64,000 nucleotides of DNA, taken from assembly GCF_007995155.1 (NCBI RefSeq), contig NZ_CP042593.1, forward strand, positions 3,266,001-3,330,000, in the 5' to 3' direction. The stretch comes from Cytobacillus dafuensis (lineage in GTDB: Bacteria > Bacillota > Bacilli > Bacillales > Cytobacillaceae). A program made the position numbers and the translations under genes. Each line of letters starts with the position of its first letter. Position 1 is the first letter of the stretch. Shown here piece after piece: positions 48,739-57,364 of this stretch. The notes beneath the pieces were generated by a model, which was given only the letters and a program-made list of their open reading frames with translations, ran no database searches and was not told the origin of the DNA.

Positions 48739-48882
48739 GTTTTCTTTGTCTAGCTCCAGCGCCTAGGCCCGACGTTCAGGACGTACTAGTATCGACAATG
48801 CAACAGGACAAGGAAAGCTCCTTTGAATAATTATCGCAGGAGCAATCTGAACTTTGATTGTTCCGAAGGCGCTTCCGCTTTT
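48739..48882. repeat. tttgtctagctcc-family intergenic repeat, copy 2
   Basis: Begins tttctttgtctagctccag and ends aaggcgcttccgcttttctt (terminal gcgcct/aggcgc inverted). On the minus strand the middle has two GTCCT words (ttGTCCTgtt, tacGTCCTgaa) that align with the Bacillaceae-1-like hairpins at 5843-5884, here mostly decayed. It separates papQ from efp. Confidence 0.7.
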
Positions 48883-48887
48883 CTTAA

Positions 48888-49949
48888 TTAAAGAATAATC
48901 AGTTCCTTCGTTGAATGTGTTAGCGCTTCATTATGATCCTTTGTTATGACAGTATCGTCTTCAATCCGAACCCCGCCGAGTCCAGGTATGTAAATGCCTG
49001 GCTCACACGTTACAACCATTCCTGGTTCAAGAATGGTATCAGATTTAAAAGAAAGGGATGGTCCTTCATGAACTTCTAAACCAATACCATGACCAGTTGA
49101 ATGTCCAAAATATTCACCATATCCCTTTTCCGCGATATAATCACGTGTTAGAGCATCAGCTTCTACTCCGCTTATACCTGGCTTGATGCCTTCCATTCCA
49201 CGCAATTGTGCTTGAAGAACGATATGATATATTTCTTTCAGCTTGCAATCAGGTTCGCCAACAGCAATGGTTCTAGTAATATCGGAAACATAACCTTGAT
49301 AATAAGCTCCGAAATCAAGAGTAATGAAATCACCTTTTTCAATTACTTTGTCACTCGCAACACCATGTGGAAGTGCACCACGATAACCAGATGCAACGAT
49401 AATGTCAAAAGATGATGAAGTTGCGCCTGCTTTTCTCATAAAGAACTCTAATTCATTGGAAACATCTAGCTCTGTTAAGCCTGGGCGAATGAAATCTAGA
49501 ATATGCATAAATGCAGCATCTGCAATGTTCGCTGCATCCTTTAATATCTTAATCTCTGCTTCAGTCTTTATCAAGCGTAACTTTTCAAGTTCACCAGAAA
49601 CAGGTACTAATTCTGCTTCCAGCGCCTTCTCATATGCTTTATACGAAGAAAAAGTTAAATGATCCTGTTCAAATCCAAGCTTTTTTATGCCTAATTTTTT
49701 TGCCTGGTCAGCCACTTCATCTGGAATTGAGCCTGTATGCTTCACAATTTCATATCCAACACATTGTTTTGTCGCTTGTTCAATATAACGGAAATCTGTA
49801 ATAAATTGTGCTTTTTCCCCACTTATTAGTACGACACCTGAAGAACCAGTAAAATTTGCCATATATCGGCGGTTATACGCACTTGAAATAAGCATTCCAT
49901 CAATTCCTAGTTTTTCAAAACTAGAGCGAAGTTTCTGTAATTTTTCCAT
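48888..49949 (-). CDS. papQ: Xaa-Pro (M24B) aminopeptidase family, PapQ/YqhT-like
   Basis: 353 residues: N-terminal creatinase-like domain (~1-125) and C-terminal pita-bread metallopeptidase domain. Metal ligands are seen in FITLDFGAYYQGYVSDITRT (two Asp), the GHSTGHGIGLEVHEGP histidine and the two Glu in VTCEPGIYI and GVRIEDDTVI. Cleaves N-terminal residues before proline. Upstream of efp, as in many Bacillus. Confidence 0.93.
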   Translation of the reverse strand: MEKLQKLRSSFEKLGIDGMLISSAYNRRYMANFTGSSGVVLISGEKAQFITDFRYIEQATKQCVGYEIVKHTGSIPDEVADQAKKLGIKKLGFEQDHLTFSSYKAYEKALEAELVPVSGELEKLRLIKTEAEIKILKDAANIADAAFMHILDFIRPGLTELDVSNELEFFMRKAGATSSSFDIIVASGYRGALPHGVASDKVIEKGDFITLDFGAYYQGYVSDITRTIAVGEPDCKLKEIYHIVLQAQLRGMEGIKPGISGVEADALTRDYIAEKGYGEYFGHSTGHGIGLEVHEGPSLSFKSDTILEPGMVVTCEPGIYIPGLGGVRIEDDTVITKDHNEALTHSTKELIIL

Positions 49950-50125
49950 CCTCTCTCTCCCCTTTACGATACTTTATATTAGGCTGTCTTTAGTATTACT
50001 TACCAGTGACATCCTTTTATTGAATAACAAGAATATTTTATCATAGTTGAAATTAATTTAACTACCACGAACAATTGTGCTTGCATATTACATCTTTAAA
50101 GTTTTATATCGCTGAATATAAAGAA

Positions 50126-50632
50126 TTAGACTTTAGCTTCCTTCTTTTTTTTATAGTTCATTTCACGTTCTTCATATGAAATTGAATACCCTACAAATAC
50201 ACCATATAAAACATATATACAGATAGAAGTAATGATTGTATTTCTTCCTAGGTCATAGAAAGGGCTTATCCCTGGGAAAATTGGATTTAATACGATAAAG
50301 ACTAACAAGAAGAGAATAAACCCATAGCAGATTCCAACCCACATACTTGGAAATCTTCGTAGTACTGCATAATAAAAAAGTGCGGCAACGATAGATACAA
50401 CTCCGATCATAACGATCGAAATAACGGTCCCTAGCCAGCCTTTTTTCCAGCTTCCAAGTGCCCATGGCTCCAATAACACATTTGGACTGATTTCAGTTAA
50501 ATTTATGATATACGCTAAATAACCTAGTCCGCTCCAGAAAATCCCTCCAATTAAACCTGTTAGGATCACCATATTCATAAAGGTCATCGGTCTATCTCTG
50601 TGATTTTCTTCATGCTGTTTTTCTTCTGACAT
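50126..50632 (-). CDS. yqhR: Conserved membrane protein YqhR
   Basis: 168 residues from the ATG preceded by aaaggaggtgg (a GTG within the SD could give 3 more residues). Four transmembrane helices (~22-43, ~65-86, ~96-116, ~130-150) and a basic C-terminus. Function unknown. Divergent from yqhQ. Confidence 0.88.
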   Translation of the reverse strand: MSEEKQHEENHRDRPMTFMNMVILTGLIGGIFWSGLGYLAYIINLTEISPNVLLEPWALGSWKKGWLGTVISIVMIGVVSIVAALFYYAVLRRFPSMWVGICYGFILFLLVFIVLNPIFPGISPFYDLGRNTIITSICIYVLYGVFVGYSISYEEREMNYKKKKEAKV

Positions 50633-50903
50633 AAAAACCACCTCCTTTAACTATTATGCCCCCAGTATTTTTTCCCTTGCATGCCAGAATTAAATTAGTA
50701 ATTAAATTAAAAATACATGTCATTCCTAGAGGTTTTATTGAATTTTTAGTAGAATAAGGATAGGTATATACAGCTTTAAATGGATTGATGCTTTGAAGAT
50801 CAAAGTGTACCATGCCTAAATAGTATTATGCTTTATAAATTCTACAGTATTAATGTCAGATTTAGCTGTTAATTCCGAGTTCGAATTAGGTTGGTGCAAA
50901 CGC

Positions 50904-51848
50904 ATGTCAAAGGATCAAAAACCAGTATATGGTGGCCAAGCGGTTGTAGAAGGTGTTATGTTTGGTGGGAAACATCATTATGTGACCGCTATTCGTCGAA
51001 AGGATGACTCGATAGAATACTTCGAGCTGCCTCGAAAATCTAACCCTTCTTTAAAATTTCTAAAAAAAATTCCTTTTATACGAGGAATTGTTGCCATTAT
51101 TGAAGCAAGTGCAAACGGTTCTAAGCATTTAAACTTTTCAACAGAAAGATATGATTTGGATCCTAGTGAGGATCTTACACTGAATGAACAAGAAGGCTCT
51201 AAATTAACATTGTGGCTTGGTGTAGCTGCAATAGGGGTATTATCATTCCTTTTTGGTAAGTTTATTTTTACTCTCGTCCCTGTCTTTTTAGCTGAATTAA
51301 CTAAGCCAATTTTCCCTGGTCATCTTGCACAAATATTAGTCGAAGGTTTTTTTAAGCTTCTCTTATTGCTTGCTTATATATACTTTGTATCACTGACACC
51401 GATTATTAAAAGAGTGTTCCAATATCACGGTGCAGAGCATAAGGTAATAAACGCATTTGAAAACGGGAAAGATCTTACTATTAAAAATGTGCAAGCCCAG
51501 TCTCGTCTACATTACAGATGTGGCAGCAGCTTCATTTTATTTACAGTTTTAGTCGGCGTTTTTGTTTACTTGCTTGTACCGACTGAACCATTATATGTCC
51601 GAGTCCTAAATCGAATAGCCCTTATTCCTGTCGTTCTTGGCATCTCATTTGAAGTTTTGCAATTAACAAATAAAGTTAGAAATGTGCCTTTATTAAAATA
51701 TTTAGGTCTTCCTGGTCTCTGGCTACAGCTGCTAACAACTAAGGAACCTACTGATGATCAGGTTGAGGTTGCCATTCTTTCTTTTAAAGAATTATTAAAA
51801 AAAGAAGAGGAAACTGAAAACCTTCTGAAAACAGAAGAAATCGTTTAA
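50904..51848 (+). CDS. yqhQ: DUF1385 membrane protein YqhQ
   Basis: 314 residues from the ATG of MSKDQKPVYGGQAVVEGVMFGG, which has taggttgg upstream; an ATG 17 codons earlier lacks an SD. Three to four transmembrane helices (~105-130, ~150-180, ~205-250) and the conserved YHGAEHKVINAFE and RLHYRCGSSF motifs. Function unproven; followed by yqhP. Confidence 0.92.
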   Translation: MSKDQKPVYGGQAVVEGVMFGGKHHYVTAIRRKDDSIEYFELPRKSNPSLKFLKKIPFIRGIVAIIEASANGSKHLNFSTERYDLDPSEDLTLNEQEGSKLTLWLGVAAIGVLSFLFGKFIFTLVPVFLAELTKPIFPGHLAQILVEGFFKLLLLLAYIYFVSLTPIIKRVFQYHGAEHKVINAFENGKDLTIKNVQAQSRLHYRCGSSFILFTVLVGVFVYLLVPTEPLYVRVLNRIALIPVVLGISFEVLQLTNKVRNVPLLKYLGLPGLWLQLLTTKEPTDDQVEVAILSFKELLKKEEETENLLKTEEIV

Positions 51849-51913
51849 AAATAACGGCAATAAGTTTAAAAGATTGGAAAAATGCTCATCATGCTCATAG
51901 GGAGGTGGCTTTC

Positions 51914-52291
51914 TTGAAAAATCGGATTTCCTTATTCGTAATCTCTGGTATTATTCTTCTTGCTGTTTTAGGAGTTTCAACCAGTTTGATTTCAAATCCC
52001 GCCGGTTTTTTGCGGAGAATAGCTGTCATTTTATTGGTAGGTGCTATTGTGTACTTTATTTTTCAACGCTTTTATAAAGCTAGCCCTAAAAAACAAGAGC
52101 AACGAGCATTCAATCGTGCAGCGAGAAAATCGAAAAAACGAATATTGCATAATAATCCTGCAAAAAACAGTAATCGCAAAACAACGACTGGTTCTTTAAC
52201 AACTATTAAGAGAACGCGAAAAAAGTCGTCTTCGCATTTAACTGTAATCGAAGGGAAAAAAGGAAAAAAGAAAGATCGGGCTTCTCTTTAA
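51914..52291 (+). CDS. yqhP: SA1362/YqhP-family small membrane protein
   Basis: 125 residues from the TTG after gggaggtgg (an in-frame GTG lies in the SD). Two transmembrane helices (~5-22, ~32-52), followed by a very basic, Ser/Thr-rich cytosolic tail (KKRILHNNPAKNSNRK, KRTRKKSSS) that could contact nucleic acid or phospholipid. Function unknown. Confidence 0.82.
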   Translation: MKNRISLFVISGIILLAVLGVSTSLISNPAGFLRRIAVILLVGAIVYFIFQRFYKASPKKQEQRAFNRAARKSKKRILHNNPAKNSNRKTTTGSLTTIKRTRKKSSSHLTVIEGKKGKKKDRASL

Positions 52292-52316
52292 ACGCTCGAT
52301 CGAATTAAGTATTAGC

Positions 52317-52342
52317 AATCGGCGAATAGCCGATTGTTTTTT
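52317..52342 (+). terminator. Terminator after yqhP
   Basis: caatcggc-gaata-gccgattg followed by TTTTTTA, plus strand, 25 nt after the yqhP stop. Confidence 0.85.
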
Positions 52343-52346
52343 ATTT

Positions 52347-53240
52347 TTAATAGCTCCATTGACTGAAAAATTGCTTGGCACTATTCCTGCCTAAATCAAC
52401 AAGTGCTTTCTTTTTTTCAGGGGTTAATTGAAATTCTGTTGTTAGCACCCCCTCTGTTGGAATGAAAATAATATTACGTGCATGTTTTCGAGAAATATAA
52501 CGAGAATCATGTGCATCCTTCATTGTCTCGAACAAAGCTTCAAACATTTGAATTGCATTATTAATTTTGTTTTTTGGCCTTTCTAAAGTATTGTGACTTA
52601 GCTGTACCCCCAAAACAGGACGAACCTTCTTAATGTTTTCTTTATCAAAAAGCCACATCGGAAAATTACTCAATACCCCGCCATCAACAATAAGATTCGT
52701 GTTTTTTTTCACATTAAGCTTTACAGGTTCAAAGAAATAAGGAAGGCTGCAGCTCATGCGAATTGCTTTAGCAATCGAAAATGAGCCTGGCTCGATCCCA
52801 TATTTAATAAGATCATCTGGCAATACGATGAGCTGGCCATTCGTTAGATCTGAGGCAATTATGCGTAATGCTTGTGGAGGTAAATCTGAAAACTTCCATA
52901 TTCCTTTATCTCCAAGCTTGTCAGCAATCCAATTCTCAAGCTCCTCCCCTTTATATAAGCCTAAACGCCAATAAAGCAGTAGCCATTTCGTGACTGCAAA
53001 AGGGACAAAAGTCTTGCGTGTATCTAAAAATTTCTTTAAATCCAGTTCATCAATTAATTGATAAATTTCATTACTTGTATACTTAGCTGCTATTAATGCA
53101 GCTATAATTGATCCAGCACTAGTACCCGCTACCCTAGTGAAGCAAAAACCTCGTTTTTCAATCTCCTCATAAGCACCAATAAGGGCAAACCCTTTTATAC
53201 CTCCTCCAGAAAAAACACCATCAATATTCACAGCAGACAC
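52347..53240 (-). CDS. yqhO: Patatin-like phospholipase YqhO
   Basis: 297 residues. Oxyanion motif GGGIKGFALIGAYEEI, nucleophile elbow GTSAGS (catalytic Ser ~41) and the catalytic Asp in VDGGVLSNFP give the Ser-Asp dyad of patatin-type lipid acyl hydrolases. Convergent with yqhP. Confidence 0.9.
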   Translation of the reverse strand: MSAVNIDGVFSGGGIKGFALIGAYEEIEKRGFCFTRVAGTSAGSIIAALIAAKYTSNEIYQLIDELDLKKFLDTRKTFVPFAVTKWLLLYWRLGLYKGEELENWIADKLGDKGIWKFSDLPPQALRIIASDLTNGQLIVLPDDLIKYGIEPGSFSIAKAIRMSCSLPYFFEPVKLNVKKNTNLIVDGGVLSNFPMWLFDKENIKKVRPVLGVQLSHNTLERPKNKINNAIQMFEALFETMKDAHDSRYISRKHARNIIFIPTEGVLTTEFQLTPEKKKALVDLGRNSAKQFFSQWSY

Positions 53241-53397
53241 CCCTGTTGCTTTTTTTATACATCTTTAATCAAGAGAATCTGAAAATAGTACAGTGGACAA
53301 TGAAATTTTTTATAACTGTAATGAAGGTAGACCTGTCCAAAAAAGAAATTCATTCCTAAATTTTATATTCAAATAATTGATAGCATTGTCAGAAGCG

Positions 53398-53539
53398 TTA
53401 GAAAAACTAAGGCATTCGCCAAGTTCTTTTTGGCGAATGCCTTAGTTTTCCTTATGCGATCTTGTTTAAAGATATTGAATTGAAAACACATTTTACTTTA
53501 GTACGTTAATAAACTTAAACTTTCTTATTAGCCAAAAAA
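53398..53539. repeat. ~140-bp palindrome-containing repeat, copy 2
   Basis: Left half is a perfect 20-bp inverted repeat (aaaactaaggcattcgccaa and its complement, 6-nt loop). The right half matches copy 1 at 18132-18266 (gaaaacacattttactttag, tacgttaataaacttaa). Its right edge meets the nrdJ terminator, just as copy 1 meets that of spo0A. The remaining 53241-53397 shows nothing recognisable. Confidence 0.75.
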
Positions 53540-53580
53540 GGGACGTCTCTTTGCCGATAAATCGACTTATGAGACGTCCC
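53534..53580 (-). terminator. Terminator after nrdJ
   Basis: gggacgtctc (53540-53549) pairs with gagacgtccc (53571-53580), with a T-run on the minus strand. Confidence 0.85.
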
Positions 53581-53600
53581 CATTATTAAAATATTTAATT

Positions 53601-56159
53601 TTATAGTCCGCACTTTAATTGGGCATTACAATTTGTGCAAGTGTTGCAGCCACCAATTTCTTCAACTTTTCCTTTACGACAAACTGGACAAGTATTGCCA
53701 ACCTCTGAACCAATCACGTTAGTCGATTGCAGCTCATTAATTGTATCGACTAGAACAACATGAGGTTTTGTTTTTTCTTTTTTGTCTACTCTTGTTTCTT
53801 CAAAATTGTTTTCTTCCGCTTTTAAGGTTAGAACTTGAGAATCACGTGATCCGTCAACGTAAACGGTTCCGCCTTTAGCACCACCGCGATATAAACGCTC
53901 ATATACTTTTTCTACTTGTTCAACACTATATCCTTTTGGTGCATTAACAGTTTTACTTATGGAACTATCAATCCAGCGTTGGATGATACATTGAACATCC
54001 GCATGTGCCTCTGGTGCTAATTCCATCGCAGATACAAACCAATTTGGAAGATTTTCTGAATCTGCTTCTGGATGCTTATCTAAATATTCCTGTACGATAT
54101 CTGCTTTCACTTCAATGAATTTTCCAAGACGTCCGCTTCGGAAGTAAGAGAATGAAAAATATGGTTCCAATCCGGTTGATACCCCAACCATTGTCCCTGT
54201 TGATCCTGTAGGGGCAACAGTTAGCAAGTGAGAATTACGGATTCCATTTTCTAAAATAGATTTACGAATATCTTCAGGCATTTTACTCATGAATCCTGTT
54301 TCAGTAAATGCTTTACGTAATCTGTTTGTTCCTTCTTCTGTTTCCCCTGTTAAGAATGGGAAGCTTCCTTTTTCTTTTGCAAGCTCTACCGAAGCTCGAT
54401 AAGCTGTTATTGCGATTGTTTCAAATACCTTATCGACTAGTTTATTGCCTTCTTCTGAACCATACTCTGATTCGCAATAGATAAGAAGGTCATGAAGCCC
54501 CATCACGCCAAGGCCGACACGGCGCTCACCTAGGGCTTGCTTTTTATTTTCTTCAAGGAAGTAAGGAGTAGCGTCAATGACGTTATCTTGCATTCTAACT
54601 CCAACTTCGACTGTTTTCTTTAATTTTTCAAAATCAACTGTCTTGTTTTCCTTATCTGCCATTTCAGCTAGATTCACAGCCGCTAAATTACATACACTGA
54701 AAGGTGCGAGAGGTTGCTCTCCGCATGGGTTTGTCGCAACTACTTTCTGTACATATGCTTTCGCATTCGTCATGTCGTTTGCATTATCGATAAAGAAAAT
54801 TCCTGGCTCAGCTGAGTAAGTTGCACATATGTTAATCAAGTTCCAAAGCTCTTTTGCTTTGATTTTACGATACACTCGAACTTTATGACCGAGCTTTTCC
54901 CATTCACGAACATCCCCAACTTTATGCCATTCTTCGTTATAGATCTGCATTTCTTCTTTTTCATAGCTTTCGACATCTGGGAAGCGAAGTTCGTATTCTG
55001 CGTCATTTTCAACAGCGGCCATGAATTCTTTTGTTAAGCAAACAGAGATATTTGCACCAGTTAGGAATTCAGAATTGTGAACAGAATAAGTACCGCCATT
55101 AACAAGCTTTTCTTCTGCATCGCTAATAATTTTCTCATTGAAGCCACCGTATCCAGGAATGCTCTTATAGTTAATAATCCCTTGATACATAGCTAATTCT
55201 TGTTCAGTGAAAGGAGTAAATTTTAGTTTTTCTTTTGCGTATTTCTTAATGGTTTCATCATTTGTTGTTTCAAGAAGGAATCGTAAAATTCTTGGATTTT
55301 GCATTTTTGAAATGATGAATTCAATAATGTCTGGATGCCAATCCGTTAACATGATCATCTGAGCGCCCCTGCGGGAGCCACCTTGCTCAACTAGATGTGT
55401 TAATTTCGCAATATCATCCAGCCATGATACCGATCCGGATGACTTGCCGTTTACGCCTTTAGCGAGCGTGTTGCGCGGTCTCAAGGTTGAGCCGTTTGTT
55501 CCGACTCCACCGCCACGGCTCATGATTTCCATGACCTGTTTGCGATGTTCAGAAATTCCTTCACGAGAATCCTGAACAAATGGCATAACATAGCAGTTAA
55601 AGTATGTTACATCTGTATCTGCTCCGGCACCGTAAAGAACGCGTCCAGCAGGGATAAAATTAAGGCTTGCTAACTCCTGATAAAACTTTTCAAACCATTC
55701 TTGCCTTTTCTCTTCTGTTTTTTCAACTGAAGCCAGGCCAGTTGCATTACGTTTTGCGATTTGCTCATAAAAAAGCTCTAGCGGTTTTTCAATGACATCT
55801 AGAGATCTCTTAATGATTCCAGTTTGTGATTCTTCTGGGTCATCAAGTACCCCTCTGTAATCTTCTTCCACTAGAACGGTTGCTAACTTTTTTTCCCAAT
55901 CGATATCTAAAATGTATCCAAGTCCACGTGCAGGAAATTTAGGATCTTCTTTGATGGTTAATACGATAAAGTCCCCATTAGTCAAAGTAATCTTTTCAGT
56001 ATCCTTAAATGTATATCTGTCCAGCATGACCAAACGGGAAACCCCTTTGTGGGTCATTTTCATATCAGAGGTAATAGGATGTACCTGAGGAAATAATCGG
56101 ATATCTTCGTTTAATTGTTCAATGTTTAAACTCATTTTTTGTCCTAATGCTACAGACAT
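53601..56159 (-). CDS. nrdJ: Adenosylcobalamin-dependent (class II) ribonucleotide reductase
   Basis: 852 residues. Makes deoxyribonucleotides without oxygen dependence, using adenosylcobalamin to form the thiyl radical. Motifs: RVLYGAGADTDVTYFNCYVMP, TNPCGEQPLAPFSVCNL in the active-site barrel, and GNRLRKAF-type/APTGSTGTMVGVSTGLEPYF in the phosphate-binding region. The C-terminus has the CPVCRKGKVEEIGGCNTCTN zinc-type tail (four Cys plus redox Cys). With mutAB it is a second B12-dependent enzyme in the window. Candidate NrdR boxes lie upstream. Confidence 0.96.
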   Translation of the reverse strand: MSVALGQKMSLNIEQLNEDIRLFPQVHPITSDMKMTHKGVSRLVMLDRYTFKDTEKITLTNGDFIVLTIKEDPKFPARGLGYILDIDWEKKLATVLVEEDYRGVLDDPEESQTGIIKRSLDVIEKPLELFYEQIAKRNATGLASVEKTEEKRQEWFEKFYQELASLNFIPAGRVLYGAGADTDVTYFNCYVMPFVQDSREGISEHRKQVMEIMSRGGGVGTNGSTLRPRNTLAKGVNGKSSGSVSWLDDIAKLTHLVEQGGSRRGAQMIMLTDWHPDIIEFIISKMQNPRILRFLLETTNDETIKKYAKEKLKFTPFTEQELAMYQGIINYKSIPGYGGFNEKIISDAEEKLVNGGTYSVHNSEFLTGANISVCLTKEFMAAVENDAEYELRFPDVESYEKEEMQIYNEEWHKVGDVREWEKLGHKVRVYRKIKAKELWNLINICATYSAEPGIFFIDNANDMTNAKAYVQKVVATNPCGEQPLAPFSVCNLAAVNLAEMADKENKTVDFEKLKKTVEVGVRMQDNVIDATPYFLEENKKQALGERRVGLGVMGLHDLLIYCESEYGSEEGNKLVDKVFETIAITAYRASVELAKEKGSFPFLTGETEEGTNRLRKAFTETGFMSKMPEDIRKSILENGIRNSHLLTVAPTGSTGTMVGVSTGLEPYFSFSYFRSGRLGKFIEVKADIVQEYLDKHPEADSENLPNWFVSAMELAPEAHADVQCIIQRWIDSSISKTVNAPKGYSVEQVEKVYERLYRGGAKGGTVYVDGSRDSQVLTLKAEENNFEETRVDKKEKTKPHVVLVDTINELQSTNVIGSEVGNTCPVCRKGKVEEIGGCNTCTNCNAQLKCGL

Positions 56160-56271
56160 TATTACAACTCCTTCAAAAGAAAATATTCAATTTTAATACT
56201 AGTTTTTGTTTATTCTAGTTGATAGTTAATAATCTTAAGTTATCATAGTGGATATTTAAAATCAACAACAA

Positions 56272-56320
56272 AATCTACATGTAGTAGCGAAAATATTTTC
56301 GGAACCACTATATGTTGTGT
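56272..56320 (-). promoter_or_regulatory. Candidate NrdR box pair upstream of nrdJ
   Basis: Minus strand acacaacatatagtgg (56320-56305) resembles the NrdR consensus (acac-N8-gtgt type). A weaker palindromic box centred on ctacatgtag (56275-56284) has its centre 33 bp away, close to three helical turns as expected for NrdR pairs. No nrdR gene is in the window. The rest of 56321-56480 shows nothing recognisable. Confidence 0.5.
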
Positions 56321-56480
56321 TTGATTCACGTTTCACTTTTTTTGTCAAGCTCAAAAAAAACTAGAATCGAGAGAAAAAAAGAGAATATCAAAGATTCGCG
56401 ACAGATTTTGACAAATTTTAATATATTTTGAGGCTTGCACATTTATTTGGAAACATAATCTTTAAAGTGCAGGTTTTCCC

Positions 56481-56510
56481 AAAAAGAAAAACACAGGCTA
56501 CTCACCTGTG
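56481..56510 (-). terminator. Terminator after the GbsR-type regulator gene
   Basis: Minus strand cacagg-tgagtag-cctgtg followed by TTTTTCTTTTT. Confidence 0.8.
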
Positions 56511-56524
56511 CCGATATCTCATTC

Positions 56525-57061
56525 CTAATTTTTATCCCTTGGAATAAAATCAAAAATTTTTCCTGATTCGAAGCTATCCACCAATTGATTTAACCATTCA
56601 TAATATTGAAGTGCTGCATTCATTTTATCAATGTCTGTTTTTGCTGCTGATCTAACTTCCTCATCAAGATCCTCAAATATTATTATTTTTTCAAGCTCCG
56701 TTATCGCTTTCGACATTGCGGAAATATTCATGGAGATCCCTGCACGCCATTTAATAGTAAAAAAATCTGTAAATGTTTGATACCAGTCTTCCTCTGCCTT
56801 ATATAAATCCTTTCTTGTCCCTTTTTTCCACACCTTTTCGACCATTTTAAGCTCCAATAAGTGACGGATAGAAGTGCTCATACTTGTTTTACTCATCCCG
56901 AGCTCTTCCTTCATCTCATCTAGTGTCATTGGATGATTTTGAAAATATAACATCCCATATAATCGCCCAATGGAATCTGTTACTCCATATAAATTCATAT
57001 TTTTAGCAATCGTCTCGATGACCCGTTCTCTTACATGATCAAGTTGTTCTTTCCCATCCAT
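56525..57061 (-). CDS. GbsR-family repressor, probable regulator of opuA
   Basis: 178 residues of the GbsR/OpcR branch of MarR-type regulators. Winged helix at ~25-90 (MTLDEMKEELGMSKTSMSTSIRHLLELKMVEKVW) and a C-terminal dimer/ligand region. Relatives sense choline or glycine betaine and repress uptake or synthesis genes. Divergent from opuAA, so an OpuAR-type role at the opuA promoter is likely; this is context-based inference. Confidence 0.88.
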   Translation of the reverse strand: MDGKEQLDHVRERVIETIAKNMNLYGVTDSIGRLYGMLYFQNHPMTLDEMKEELGMSKTSMSTSIRHLLELKMVEKVWKKGTRKDLYKAEEDWYQTFTDFFTIKWRAGISMNISAMSKAITELEKIIIFEDLDEEVRSAAKTDIDKMNAALQYYEWLNQLVDSFESGKIFDFIPRDKN

Positions 57062-57290
57062 TTAATCATTCACATCCATAAATGAAAAATTAACTTTTTC
57101 TGCTTTCGCCCTAAGGCTTGAGAAAAAATGAAATATCCATTTAATAGACTAACATGTTTTTTTTGAAAGTAAAGAAGCAATTGAATGAGTATATGGGAGG
57201 ATATGAAAGGAAGTTTAAGTAATCCGCTTTTACGGTATGTTCAGTTTATTCTGTACGCACTTTACGACTAAATATGCCTGATTACCAGCT

Positions 57291-57319
57291 TTGCCCACAT
57301 TTTCTATTAATAATACAAT
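57291..57319 (+). promoter_or_regulatory. Sigma-A-like promoter of opuA
   Basis: TTGCCC (57291-57296), 17-bp spacer, TACAAT (57314-57319), 45 bp before the opuAA start. The remaining gap from 57062 shows no clear operator. Confidence 0.6.
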
Positions 57320-57364
57320 TAAAGGGTCGCATTAGCCGGTGTGGTTTGAACGGGAGGGACTATT

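Noticed and set aside
57187..57273. 28-codon ORF upstream of opuAA (MSIWEDMKG...)
   Set aside because: No SD before it and it lies upstream of the predicted promoter, so it is not a leader peptide of opuA.
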